Numbered from the stretch's first letter, positions 25,616 through 33,978 are shown. The stretch: 64,000 bases of DNA from Ruminococcaceae bacterium OttesenSCG-928-A16 (GCA_030267215.1 JAJDJP010000001.1:1-64000); one strand, 5' to 3'. The notes: generated from the letters alone by a model not told the origin. Program-made: numbers and translations.

Positions 25616-26734
25616 TTAAGGTTGGTTTTGTGAGAGGTTATCGTCTGGTGGCGTTGCAGTAGCTTCCGCTGTAGCCTGCTGTGGCACAGGCGCTTGGGGC
25701 TGGGCGGCAGCCAATATTTCTTGCGTTTTTTGGCGCTGTTTTGCGGCGTAAGCAACCATGCTTTGGGGGTCTTGGTTATACATTCTCATCAGGTCGCCAT
25801 CGTACCCCACCGCAATGTTTGGGTAGTTTGCGTAAATAAATTCTCGGCACTCTTCTAAAGTTTTTTGGTTCATCGCAACAACGGCCTCGCTTTTATTGGG
25901 GAACCGCAGCACCAACGAACGGCCGGTGGTAATTACCCCGTACGATTTGTGTAGGCGCTGGTAAACCCACAAAATATCGTTGATGGGAAAAAACTTTGTG
26001 GTGGGGCCATCTTGAAACATCATGTACAACGGGGTAAGGCGTAAACTACCAAATTTTTGTGCGGTGGCATATTGCTGCTCTATCAGGCTAAGGGTATATT
26101 CGGGGCTGCCGGTTTTTTTGCAATAATCTAACAATTTTTTTTGGTAGCCGCCCGTAATAGCGCGAATAAGGCGGTAAATACCAATTGCCACCAAAACAAA
26201 AGAGATAGCGGCAAAAAACACAGTAGAGCCAAAAGATTGCCCGCCCAAATTGTTTACTTTTAAGTAGTAAGGTGCCCGCCAGCTGGGGTCAACCGAATAA
26301 TCTTCCAGCATGTCGTCGTAATACGCTTGGTCGCTGTTGCTCATTTTGGTAATGGTACCGGTGATAGTGCGGGGCTCCACAACTCCTGCGTAATCTATTG
26401 GCAACCATTCGGCCATTTTTTTATAATCGGCATTGCGCATATAAAGGGTATAAATATATCCGCCGTCGTAATCCGCAATACCAAATTCGTGGCTGGTGGT
26501 TTGCCCCTTTTTGGTGGTGTAGGCATAGCGGCCCAGGCTATAATCTACCGTTACACTTACATAGCGGCCCTCGTAATCCTCTATGTGGGCTACATCTAAA
26601 GGCGCAGGGCCGCCTATTAGCTGCAGAACGTCTTTGCCACCCATAACAAAAAAAATAATGACGGCAATAACGCACAGTGATAACAGCCCGATAATCGTTT
26701 TTTTAATGCTGCTTTTTTTAAGCTCTGCTAGCAT
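25616..26734 (-). CDS. Membrane protein, DUF6709-like
   Basis: 372 residues, convergent with telA. Basic N-terminus and one helix at about 12-31 (IGLLSLCVIAVIIFFVMGG), an extracytoplasmic domain to about 170 with YEGRYVSVTVDYSLGRYAY, a second helix (STVFFAAISFVLVAIGIY) and a cytoplasmic part that contains repeated basic/aromatic turns and a Pro/Gln/Ala-rich tail from about 335. It recalls the DUF6709 family of Clostridia from memory. Function unknown. Its start at ATG 26734 has GGGAG about 9 bases upstream. Confidence 0.68.
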   Translation of the reverse strand: MLAELKKSSIKKTIIGLLSLCVIAVIIFFVMGGKDVLQLIGGPAPLDVAHIEDYEGRYVSVTVDYSLGRYAYTTKKGQTTSHEFGIADYDGGYIYTLYMRNADYKKMAEWLPIDYAGVVEPRTITGTITKMSNSDQAYYDDMLEDYSVDPSWRAPYYLKVNNLGGQSFGSTVFFAAISFVLVAIGIYRLIRAITGGYQKKLLDYCKKTGSPEYTLSLIEQQYATAQKFGSLRLTPLYMMFQDGPTTKFFPINDILWVYQRLHKSYGVITTGRSLVLRFPNKSEAVVAMNQKTLEECREFIYANYPNIAVGYDGDLMRMYNQDPQSMVAYAAKQRQKTQEILAAAQPQAPVPQQATAEATATPPDDNLSQNQP

Positions 26735-27025
26735 TCATCCATTCTCCCATCAATTTAATTCTCCAGGTAAAACAACATAGGCTCCTTTGGCAAGCCCAAT
26801 GTTATTTTTTTATCATAGCGTAATCAAAAAGCAGCGTCAAGCCTTATGGGCAAGGCGGGCAGCTTTTGCAACCCCAATTTGCGAAGGATAGCGTGCCGTC
26901 TTTTTTAATTTGTGTAGAACCGCTGCCCTAAACAAAGCGGAGAACTTTTTTTAAAAATTGGCAGAATGAAATTGTTTGGCAATACACCCTACATAACATT
27001 GCTGGAAATGACGCCCCAGCCATGA
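26735..27025. other. Intergenic stretch, nothing recognised
   Basis: Holds the minus-strand start signals of the preceding membrane protein gene and a short AT-rich spacer. No gene, RNA or repeat that I can support. Confidence 0.4.
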
Positions 27026-27190
27026 TATACTAGAACCAAATAAAAACCGAAACGGCCTTGAACCTGCGCATGAAGATGCGTAAAAATAGCCCATTGGGCA
27101 TTGGGTTTGCCGTTCATAGCCAGCCACACATCTTTCAGGTGTGGCGGTAGGTTTTGCTCGCTGTTTTTAAAACGGAACGGTTTTGAAGGT
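27026..27190 (+). ncRNA. Candidate structured leader or small RNA upstream of gpsA
   Basis: TATACT (27026-27031) is a possible -10 with a weak -35. The sequence behind it can fold: AACGGC (27051-27056) with GCCGTT (27109-27114) around the CGCAT...ATGCG hairpin; then the strong GCCACAC (27123-27129) with GTGTGGC (27139-27145); and AAAACCG near the 5' end with CGGTTTT near 27180. It matches no class I know, and I see no terminator before gpsA. Could be a leader or a separate RNA. Confidence 0.35.
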
Positions 27191-27273
27191 TGCTTGAGTA
27201 TAACAAATGTTTACTAGCCATGGCTTACCCAATAAACCGGCAACACTATTTTATGTATAGGGAAGGAATACCC

Positions 27274-28230
27274 ATGAATATAACCGTAATAGGCTGCGGC
27301 CGTTGGGGCAGTTTTTTGGCTTGGTATTTAGATAAAATAGGGCACACGGTGCTGCTGTATGGCCGTGCCGAAAGCGAAAAAATGCAGCAATTAAGCGCTA
27401 CCCGTAGCAATGGGCAGGTGGTTTTGCCGCCAAGCGTGCAGCTGTGCACAAGCCTTAGCCAGGCACTACAAAATAATGTTGTGGTTATTTCGGTGGGCTC
27501 TCAGGGGTTGCGGGGGCTACTGCAGGGGCTTGTGGCAGCGGGTGCGCAAAATAAGCTGTACGTGCTGTGCATGAAAGGCCTTGAAATTGGCACCGGCAAG
27601 CGCCTAACCCAGGTGGTGGCCGAAGAAGCAGACCCCGGCAGCCGGGCAGCGGTGTGGCTTGGGCCCGGCCATGTGCAGGAGTTTGTGCGTGGTGTGCCCA
27701 ACTGCATGGTAATTGACGCCGAAAACAAAAAAGATAAAGAACAGCTGGTAGAGGCGTTTTCCAGCGATTTAATACGCTTTTATTACGGCGACGACCTAAT
27801 TGGCAACGAAATTGGCGCAGCAGCCAAAAACGTGGTTGGCATTGCCGCCGGCATGCTAGATGGTTTTGACCTTTCTAGCCTAAAAGGCGCCTTAATGAGC
27901 CGTGGCACCCGCGAAGTTGCCCGGCTAATTGTGGCGCTTGGCGGGCAGGAGTTTTCGGCCTATGGTTTGTGCCATTTGGGAGATTATGAAGCCACCGTGT
28001 TTAGCCGCCACAGCCACAACCGCATGTATGGCGAAAAACTGGTAAAAGGCGAGCCGTACACCAATTTGGCCGAGGGCTACTACACCGTGAAAGCCCTGAT
28101 GGAGCTGGCCGGAAAAACAGGGGTAGAGCTTCCTATTTCGGCGGCGGTATATAATATTTTGTATAAGGGTGCACAGCCTAAAGAGGCTTTAAATAAACTG
28201 TTTGCCCGCAGCCTAAAGCAGGAGTTTTAG
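27274..28230 (+). CDS. gpsA: NAD(P)-dependent glycerol-3-phosphate dehydrogenase
   Basis: 318 residues. GpsA reduces dihydroxyacetone phosphate to sn-glycerol 3-phosphate, the backbone for phospholipids. The N-terminus VIGCGRWGSFLAWYL is the nucleotide-binding glycine motif (the third glycine region is altered to GRWGS), followed by GPGHVQEFVRGVPN and the catalytic block GNEIGAAAKNVVGIAAGMLDG with the conserved lysine. Length is close to the usual 330. Start at 27274 follows GGAAGGA; an in-frame start further upstream would add 28 unlike residues. Confidence 0.93.
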   Translation: MNITVIGCGRWGSFLAWYLDKIGHTVLLYGRAESEKMQQLSATRSNGQVVLPPSVQLCTSLSQALQNNVVVISVGSQGLRGLLQGLVAAGAQNKLYVLCMKGLEIGTGKRLTQVVAEEADPGSRAAVWLGPGHVQEFVRGVPNCMVIDAENKKDKEQLVEAFSSDLIRFYYGDDLIGNEIGAAAKNVVGIAAGMLDGFDLSSLKGALMSRGTREVARLIVALGGQEFSAYGLCHLGDYEATVFSRHSHNRMYGEKLVKGEPYTNLAEGYYTVKALMELAGKTGVELPISAAVYNILYKGAQPKEALNKLFARSLKQEF

Positions 28231-28339
28231 CCAAAGTTTCACCAGCTTTATACCGCTAAAACCCTGCCGGGCTGCCCTTGCTAAAAATGGGGAGCGGGTG
28301 TGTGATAAGCAGAACGCTTAAAATGTTTGCACGCTTAAC

Positions 28340-28368
28340 TTGCACAAAACCACTTAGCCCGTTATACT
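28340..28368 (+). promoter_or_regulatory. Promoter of the mgtE leader
   Basis: TTGCAC (28340-28345), 17-base spacer, TATACT (28363-28368). Transcription would begin near 28375, giving a leader of about 320 nt before mgtE. Confidence 0.8.
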
Positions 28369-28374
28369 ATAGTA

Positions 28375-28656
28375 GTGGCTTTGCCACAAAAAGAAAGCCA
28401 ATTTACCTAAAATAAGCAAAAAAGGGGAGATGCACAGATGGACCGAAGTAGAAACCTAGAGTGCGAACCCCCTTTATGCATAACCAGCAGCCGTTAGCCT
28501 GTACATTTTTTATGGGCTACAGCGTAGCCTTGTGGTTACAAGGTAGGTTAAAAAAATAAAGTTACTGCGGCTGCCTAAGGTTTTAGGTGGTGTCGGCGGG
28601 GTTTCGCGCAAGGCGCTTTGGCATTGGGTTGCCAAGGGTGTATTGCGTGTTTTTTT
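28375..28656 (+). ncRNA. Structured attenuator leader of mgtE
   Basis: First domain: AAAGGGG (28421-28427) with CCCCTTT (28469-28475) closing an inner GCAC/GTGC helix. Second domain: GCAGCCG (28487-28493) with CGGCTGC (28568-28574) closing a multibranch loop that holds GGCTAC-AGC-GTAGCC (28515-28529) and CTTGT-GGTT-ACAAG, and an alternative TAGCC/GGCTA pairing that excludes the first. Third: an intrinsic terminator at 28605-28656. I could not match it to the M-box (ykoK) consensus by eye. Expected to respond to Mg2+ or another divalent ion, by inference from the genes. Confidence 0.7.
28605..28656 (+). terminator. Attenuator terminator before mgtE
   Basis: Outer helix CGCGCAA (28605-28611) with TTGCGTG (28643-28649), inner helix CTTTGGCA (28616-28623) with TGCCAAGG (28630-28637), then seven T (28650-28656). 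It lies 36 bases before the GTG start of mgtE, inside the leader. Confidence 0.8.
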
Positions 28657-28692
28657 ATCTAAGCCAATAGCCAAAGAGAGGAGGGCGGGCCC

Positions 28693-30042
28693 GTGGAAGA
28701 CCAGGAATTGTATAAAAAACTGCAAGGCATGATGGACCGGCGCGAATATGCGGCGTTGCGCCTTGCCTTTGCCGAAATGAATGAAGTGGACATTGCCCGC
28801 TTTATGGAAACGCTGCCTCCAAGCCGGGCGGTGCTTGCCTTTCGCACCTTGCCTAAAGAGGCCGAACTTGGCGTTTTTGCCGAGCTGGACGCCGAAACTC
28901 AGCAACATATTATAGGCCTTATTACCGATAAAGAAATTGCAGATATCATTGAAGATTTATGGGTGGACGATGCTGTAGACATGCTGGAAGAGATGCCGGC
29001 AAACCTTGTGCAACGTGTGCTGGGCAACTCTTCGGCCGAAACCCGCACCCTTATTAACCAGTTTTTGATGTACCCCGAGGACTCGGCCGGCAGCATTATG
29101 ACGGTGGAGTACATTGAGCTGCGCAAAAGCATAACGGTGGAAGATGCGATTAAGCGCATACGCCGCACCGGCGAAGACCGTGAAACGGTGTACACCTGCT
29201 ACGTAACCAACGATACCCGCATTTTGCAAGGGGTGGTTACGGTAAAAGATTTATTGCTGGCGCACGACAGTGATTTGATTGAGGATATTATGGAGCCCGA
29301 CGTGATTGCGGTTGCCACCACGGCTACCCAAGAAGAAGCGGCCCGTTTGATGGCGAAGTATGACCTGATTGCCCTGCCGGTGGTAGACGGCGAAAACCGT
29401 TTAGTGGGCATTGTTACGGTAGACGATGCGGTGGACGTACTGCGTGAAGAAGCCACCGAAGACTTTGAACGTATGGCCGCTATGGCCCCCAGCGAAAAGC
29501 CCTACCTAAAAACCAGTGTGTTTGCACTGGCTAAAAACCGGCTGCCCTGGCTGCTTATTTTGCTGGTAACCAGCATGCTGGTGGGGGTTGTGCTAAGCCA
29601 TTACGAGCCCATGTATGCAACCTTTCCGCTGCTGGTTACCTTTATCCCTATGCTTACCGGCACCGGCGGCAATGCCGGCAGCCAAAGCAGCACCATGATT
29701 ATACGTGGCATGGCGCTGGGCGAAATTAAGATGGGCGATTTTTTAAAGGTATTGTGGAAGGAAACCCGGGTGTGCCTGCTGGTGGGCCTTGGGCTGGCGC
29801 TGGCAAACTTTGTGCGCCTTGCTATTATGCTGCCGGGCAACTGGCTGTTGTCTTTGGTGGTGTGTTTATCGCTGGTGGTGGCGGTGTTTGTGGGCAAAAC
29901 AATTGGCTCTATGCTGCCAATGCTGGCCAAAGCCTGCCGCATAGACCCCGCCCTGGTGGCAGCGCCGCTTATTACCACCATTGTAGATGGCCTAACCCTT
30001 GTGGTATATTTTAACATTGCCATACAGGTGCTGCCCCATTAG
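28693..30042 (+). CDS. mgtE: MgtE-type magnesium transporter, first copy
   Basis: 449 residues, GTG start with GAGGAGGG. MgtE is a Mg2+ channel gated by intracellular Mg2+: N domain of helical repeats (about 1-130), two CBS domains (about 135-255; PVVDGENRLVGIVTVDDAVDVL is the typical CBS end), a plug helix, and five membrane helices (from about 285). The pore motif GNAGSQSST and the DPALVAAPLITTIVD helix with the conserved aspartate are intact. It is followed 81 bases later by a near twin and preceded by a long regulatory leader. Confidence 0.96.
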   Translation: MEDQELYKKLQGMMDRREYAALRLAFAEMNEVDIARFMETLPPSRAVLAFRTLPKEAELGVFAELDAETQQHIIGLITDKEIADIIEDLWVDDAVDMLEEMPANLVQRVLGNSSAETRTLINQFLMYPEDSAGSIMTVEYIELRKSITVEDAIKRIRRTGEDRETVYTCYVTNDTRILQGVVTVKDLLLAHDSDLIEDIMEPDVIAVATTATQEEAARLMAKYDLIALPVVDGENRLVGIVTVDDAVDVLREEATEDFERMAAMAPSEKPYLKTSVFALAKNRLPWLLILLVTSMLVGVVLSHYEPMYATFPLLVTFIPMLTGTGGNAGSQSSTMIIRGMALGEIKMGDFLKVLWKETRVCLLVGLGLALANFVRLAIMLPGNWLLSLVVCLSLVVAVFVGKTIGSMLPMLAKACRIDPALVAAPLITTIVDGLTLVVYFNIAIQVLPH

Positions 30043-30123
30043 GCCGCCCTGTAACGGTGGCTTGTAAACAATTGCTTAATGGCTTTTGTTTGCGGCAAAA
30101 AAATAAACGGAAGGAGAGAGCCT

Positions 30124-31473
30124 GTGAAAGAGATAAAAAATGCCGTGCAGCTGGGTGTGCTGGTGGGCCAAAAAAACTACCATGCCTTGCGCGAAATTTT
30201 GGTTGAAATGAACCCGGTGGATATTGCCCAGTTTATTGGCGAGTTGCCCGAAGAACAGGCTGTTGTAACCTTCCGCACGTTGCCAAAAATGCAGGCGATG
30301 GAGGTATTTGCCGAGCTGGATGCCGAAAGCCAGCAGCAAATTGTGGAAGCGATTAACGACCGCGAATTGCAGGCGTTGATGGATGAGCTGGCGGTGGACG
30401 ATGCGGTGGATATGCTGGAGGAGATGCCGGCCACCTTGGTAAAGCGCATTTTGCGGCAGTCTTCGCACCAAACACGGGCGTTGCTAAACCAGTTTTTGCG
30501 GTATGCCGAACACACGGCCGGCAGTATTATGACGGCAGAATACACCAACCTGCGCCGCCAAATGACGGTGGAGGATGCGATTAAGCGCATTCGCCGCATT
30601 GGTGAAGACCGTGAGACCATTTACACCTGCTATGTTACCGATAGCACCCGGGTGCTGCAGGGGGTGGTATCGGTTAAAGATTTGCTGATGGCCCATGATA
30701 CCGAGCTGATTGAGGATATTATGGAGCCTGACGTGATTGCGGTGCACACGGCCGAAGACCAGGAAAAAGCCGTAGATTTGATGGCGAAGTATGACCTGAT
30801 TGCCCTGCCGGTGGTGGACGGTGAAAACCGGTTGGTGGGCATTGTTACGGTAGACGACGCGGTGGACGTTATACAAGAAGAGGCCACCGAAGACTTTGAA
30901 AAAATGGCGGGTATTGCCCCCAGCGAAAAACCCTACCTTAAAACCGGGGTATTCTCCTTGGCTAAAAACCGGTTTTTGTGGCTGCTGATATTGATGGTAA
31001 GCGGCATGATAACCGGGGCTATTTTGGGCCATTACGAGGCCGCCTTCTCGGCTATTCCGCTGCTGGTTAGCTTTATCCCCATGCTTACCGATGCCGGCGG
31101 CAATGCCGGCAGCCAAAGCAGCACGCTGGTAATACGTGGTATGGCGCTGGGCGAAATTGAGATGAAAGACTTTTTTGCCGTATTATGGAAAGAAGCGCGG
31201 GTTAGCGTGCTGGTGGGGGTGCCGCTGGCGGTGGTAAACTTTGCCCGCATTGTTATTAGTTACCCGGGCAGCACCTTGGTGGCGGGTACGGTTTCGTTAA
31301 CGTTGGTGTTTACCGTGGTGTTTGCCAATGCGGTGGGGGGCATTTTGCCCATGGTGGCAAAAGTTTTTAAAATAGACCCCGCCCTGATGGCCGCCCCGCT
31401 TATTTCTAGCTTGGTAGACGCATGCTCGTTGGTAATTTATTTTACCATTGCAATGGTTTTGTTACCTATTTAA
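30124..31473 (+). CDS. mgtE: MgtE-type magnesium transporter, second copy
   Basis: 449 residues, GTG start after GGAGAG (an earlier in-frame ATG lacks a site and adds unrelated residues). Same architecture as the copy upstream: N domain, two CBS domains, five membrane helices, GGNAGSQSSTLVIRGMALGE pore motif and DPALMAAPLISSLVD. The two are clearly different in sequence in the N domain and membrane helices but almost identical in the CBS region, so they are true tandem paralogues. They may form heterodimers, since MgtE is a dimer; that is inference. Likely read from the same leader. Confidence 0.94.
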   Translation: MKEIKNAVQLGVLVGQKNYHALREILVEMNPVDIAQFIGELPEEQAVVTFRTLPKMQAMEVFAELDAESQQQIVEAINDRELQALMDELAVDDAVDMLEEMPATLVKRILRQSSHQTRALLNQFLRYAEHTAGSIMTAEYTNLRRQMTVEDAIKRIRRIGEDRETIYTCYVTDSTRVLQGVVSVKDLLMAHDTELIEDIMEPDVIAVHTAEDQEKAVDLMAKYDLIALPVVDGENRLVGIVTVDDAVDVIQEEATEDFEKMAGIAPSEKPYLKTGVFSLAKNRFLWLLILMVSGMITGAILGHYEAAFSAIPLLVSFIPMLTDAGGNAGSQSSTLVIRGMALGEIEMKDFFAVLWKEARVSVLVGVPLAVVNFARIVISYPGSTLVAGTVSLTLVFTVVFANAVGGILPMVAKVFKIDPALMAAPLISSLVDACSLVIYFTIAMVLLPI

Positions 31474-31478
31474 CAATA

Positions 31479-31507
31479 TTGCAAAAACTATACAAGTATG
31501 GTATACT
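31479..31507 (+). promoter_or_regulatory. Promoter of trxA
   Basis: TTGCAA (31479-31484), 17-base spacer, TATACT (31502-31507). Confidence 0.75.
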
Positions 31508-31560
31508 TTAGGCAAGCAAAGAATTGCCCCTTTATTAACGAAATTTAAGGAGATGTTGTT

Positions 31561-31863
31561 ATGACAATTAATGTAACAAACGATAACTTTGAAGCTGAAG
31601 TATTAAAAAGCGATAAACCCGTATTGGTAGATTTTTGGGCAAGCTGGTGCGGCCCTTGCAAAATGCTAGGCCCGATTGTTGAGCAAATTAGCGAAGAGCA
31701 CCCCGAATACAAGGTTTGCAAGGTTAACGTAGACGAACAGCAGCAGCTGGCGGCTAAGTTTAATGTAATGAGCATACCCACTGTGCTGGCCTTTAAAGGC
31801 GGCGAAAAAGTTGGGCAAAGTGTGGGTTTTGTACCCAAAGAAAAACTGCTGGCCCTGCTGTAA
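31561..31863 (+). CDS. trxA: Thioredoxin
   Basis: 100 residues, standard thioredoxin fold in one domain. Active-site WASWCGPCKMLGP near residues 27-39 and the cis-proline loop MSIPTVLAFKGG are intact. Reduces disulfides in cytosolic proteins; here also a candidate donor for the class I ribonucleotide reductase at 55.6 kb. AAGGAGATG precedes the ATG. Confidence 0.95.
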   Translation: MTINVTNDNFEAEVLKSDKPVLVDFWASWCGPCKMLGPIVEQISEEHPEYKVCKVNVDEQQQLAAKFNVMSIPTVLAFKGGEKVGQSVGFVPKEKLLALL

Positions 31864-31880
31864 GCAAAGCTATTTAAACA

Positions 31881-31914
31881 AAAAAGCAAAGCCTAACTTG
31901 GGCTTTGCTTTTTT
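31881..31914 (+). terminator. Terminator after trxA
   Basis: AAAAAGCAAAGCC (31881-31893) pairs with GGCTTTGCTTTTTT (31901-31914), ending in a T run. Confidence 0.9.
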
Positions 31915-31951
31915 GTTTTCTATTTTATAAAGATTTATTTTGGGCAAACCA

Positions 31952-31979
31952 AAGGCCCCGAGGAATCCCCCGGGGCCTT
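31952..31979 (-). terminator. Probable terminator of hsp20
   Basis: AAGGCCCCG (31952-31960) pairs with CGGGGCCTT (31971-31979), 78 bases past the hsp20 stop on the minus strand; a T-rich tail is only partial. Confidence 0.6.
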
Positions 31980-32056
31980 ATTTATATAAAGTGCACTGCT
32001 GTGCACGCTGCAACTATGGGGTGCGCCCCTGTAAAAGGGGCACACAGGTAACCAGG

Positions 32057-32488
32057 TTAATCACCAATTTCAATTTTACGTATTTCGGGTATATCTTGTT
32101 TTACTTTTGGCAGGCTTAGGTTTAGCACACCGTCTTTATAATTTGCGGTAATGTGCTCGGTGTCAATGCCGGTGGTGTCAAAGGTGCGGCTAAAGCTGCC
32201 AAAATGGCGCTCGCGGCGGATATAATTGCCGTCGCTGTCCTTTTCATCGCTTTGGCTTTGGCGGGTAGCACTAATGGTTAGGTTGTTGTTGGTGTGCTCA
32301 ATGGCAATGTCCTCTTTGCTAAAGCCGGGCAACTCAGCGGCTAGCAGGTAATGGTCTCCTTTGTCGCTTATATCGCAGCGGAATTGCGATGCCCCGCGAA
32401 CCGAAGGGGTAAAAAAGCTTCGCTCCAAATCGTCCATATAACGGAAGATACTTCCATCACGGCGTTTGTAAGGTACAATACTAAACAT
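32057..32488 (-). CDS. hsp20: Hsp20 small heat-shock protein
   Basis: 143 residues. Alpha-crystallin domain (about 40-130) holds unfolding proteins until Hsp70 can act. Typical features: CDISDKGDHYLLAAELPGFSKEDI, the RRERHFGSFSRTF block and the ANYKDGVLNLSLPK region that precedes the C-terminal tail IRKIEIGD with an IXI-like motif. ATG 32488 is chosen over one 12 bases upstream because AAAGGA is correctly placed for it. A CIRCE element lies upstream. Confidence 0.94.
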   Translation of the reverse strand: MFSIVPYKRRDGSIFRYMDDLERSFFTPSVRGASQFRCDISDKGDHYLLAAELPGFSKEDIAIEHTNNNLTISATRQSQSDEKDSDGNYIRRERHFGSFSRTFDTTGIDTEHITANYKDGVLNLSLPKVKQDIPEIRKIEIGD

Positions 32489-32626
32489 AACAGAAATCAT
32501 CCTTTCTTTTACACACTGCCAAGGTGTTTGGCAGTAGTGTTAAAACATGTGTTTGTTTTGCTATATCTGTATTTTACCCGTAAACTGTGAAGAAATTGTA
32601 CTAAAAATATGAATAAATTATTAATT

Positions 32627-32653
32627 TTAGCAATCGAAGCGACAGAGTGCTAA
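32627..32653 (-). promoter_or_regulatory. CIRCE element (HrcA operator)
   Basis: On the minus strand TTAGCACTC-N9-GATTGCTAA (32653-32627); the left half is perfect and the right has one change from GAGTGCTAA. An AAAATATAT -10-like stretch is just upstream in the same direction. HrcA should repress hsp20 from here. Confidence 0.85.
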
Positions 32654-32711
32654 CGCTATATATTTTAGACTGCTAATGCCGTGTGGTGCAGAAATATAGC
32701 GAAAAAGCAAC

Positions 32712-32747
32712 AAAAAAGGAAGCAGCATTTTGCTGCTTCCTTTTTTT
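32712..32747. terminator. Terminator of the DivIVA-domain gene
   Basis: AAAAAAGGAAGCAGCA pairs with TGCTGCTTCCTTTTTT around TTT; it lies 8 bases past the minus-strand stop of the DivIVA-domain gene. Confidence 0.9.
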
Positions 32748-32754
32748 GAAAAGG

Positions 32755-33978
32755 TTATTGCTCCATCATCTGTCGCAAGGTGTCTACCAAAGATTCTGAC
32801 AAGGAGCGAAGTTTGGCATCCCGGGTGTCATCTTCTTCTGGCTGGTAGGCGGTGGCGGCGGTTTGCGGCCAATAACTACCGGCGGCAGGGCTGTTGGTGT
32901 AGGTGGGTTTAAAGGGGCGTATCGGCTCGGCGCCGGTTTCGGGCAATACCCGGCGCAAGCCGCCGGTGGTGTTGGTGTAGGTGGGCTGCTGTGCCTCTGG
33001 TTGAAAATACACCACCTGTTGTGGTTTGGCTACTGGCGGAGAGCTCGCCGGAAAACGATCGATTTGATTGGTGAAGGTTTGCAGGTTTTGCTCGGTATGC
33101 GAAAGCGCCGAAAGCACATCCACCAAGGTAAACTGCATGGTTTCCAGCGCTTTGCTTACGCCGTTTTCTACGGTGCCAATTTCGGCACGCAGGTTGCTAA
33201 CACTTTCGGCAAGGCCGGTGGTGCTGTTGCGCAGCTGGCGCTGAAACCGTTCACGCTCGGCCGTAGCCTCATCACGAATTCGGTCGGCCTCGGCATTGGC
33301 ATCGGCCAAAATAGAGGCGGCTGTTTGGTGGGCCATGCTGTCGGGGTGGGCCTGCGCTTGCGCCAGTGCCGCAAGCGCATCGTCCAGCTGGGTGCGCAGC
33401 TCGGCAATATCGCTATCGGCAATGTGCAACTGCTCTTGCAGGTGGGCGGCGTTGGCGGTTTCGGCTTGCAGTTGCTGCTGTAGCTCGGTGGTATCTGCCG
33501 GGGCAACCGCAATTTCGCCGTTTTGCAACTGCTGGCTTAAATTGGTTAGGTATTGCTGGGCACGCTCGTTTTCTTCTCGCAGCCAGGTGTTTTCGTGCTG
33601 GGTGTTATACAGTTGCTCTTTAAATTCTTGCAACTCTTCTTCCGATTGCTGGGTGGCCTCCTTAGCAATGTCCAAATCCTGCATCAGGGCTTCCAGCTGC
33701 CGGGCTTGCTCTTGCAGTTGGGCGGCTAGGGCCTGGTTATCCTCGCTGCTCTCGCTAAAAAGCTCCCCTGTGGGGTTGCTTTCCAGCGCTTCTATTTTTT
33801 GGGTAAGTTCTTGAATATGGCGCTCGGCTTCTTGCTGGCGCTGGGCATTTTCATCAGCCATCTGCTCCAAATATTCCAGCACTTCTTCTTTGTTAAAGCC
33901 AAACATAGCGCTACTAAAAACCCGGCCCTCGTCTTGTGGGCCATATTCATCATTTCTGTTGGGCAACCAGAACACCAT
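32755..33978 (-). CDS. DivIVA-domain coiled-coil protein
   Basis: About 408 residues from the ATG at 33978. N-terminal DivIVA-type motif VFSSAMFGFNKEEVLEYLEQMADENA (near residue 20-45), followed by a long Gln/Glu-rich coiled coil to about 270, then a variable tail of Pro, Gln, Thr and Tyr (about 310-380) and a short closing helix. DivIVA proteins bind negatively curved membrane and place cell-pole or division factors. The start is unsure: an ATG (33978) sits too close to GAGAGG, and a TTG at 33966 fits the spacing better. A longer in-frame extension upstream is unlike protein. Confidence 0.78.
   Translation of the reverse strand: MVFWLPNRNDEYGPQDEGRVFSSAMFGFNKEEVLEYLEQMADENAQRQQEAERHIQELTQKIEALESNPTGELFSESSEDNQALAAQLQEQARQLEALMQDLDIAKEATQQSEEELQEFKEQLYNTQHENTWLREENERAQQYLTNLSQQLQNGEIAVAPADTTELQQQLQAETANAAHLQEQLHIADSDIAELRTQLDDALAALAQAQAHPDSMAHQTAASILADANAEADRIRDEATAERERFQRQLRNSTTGLAESVSNLRAEIGTVENGVSKALETMQFTLVDVLSALSHTEQNLQTFTNQIDRFPASSPPVAKPQQVVYFQPEAQQPTYTNTTGGLRRVLPETGAEPIRPFKPTYTNSPAAGSYWPQTAATAYQPEEDDTRDAKLRSLSESLVDTLRQMMEQ

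Noticed and set aside
26735..27273. tRNA or rRNA gene
   Set aside because: No cloverleaf or T-loop consensus in this gap or elsewhere in the window.
28375..28692. M-box (ykoK) riboswitch
   Set aside because: The core of the M-box consensus could not be found by eye despite GCTGCC-like bases at 28570; left as an unassigned leader.
28693..31473. Assembly duplication of mgtE
   Set aside because: The two copies differ in many codons and amino acids and have separate ribosome sites.
32863..33483. Plus-strand frame of 206 codons
   Set aside because: Antisense to the DivIVA-domain gene; low-complexity product with no family.
32863..33978. Longer N-terminus of the DivIVA-domain protein
   Set aside because: The upstream extension to 34146 is hydrophobic and unlike the family, and lacks a ribosome site.
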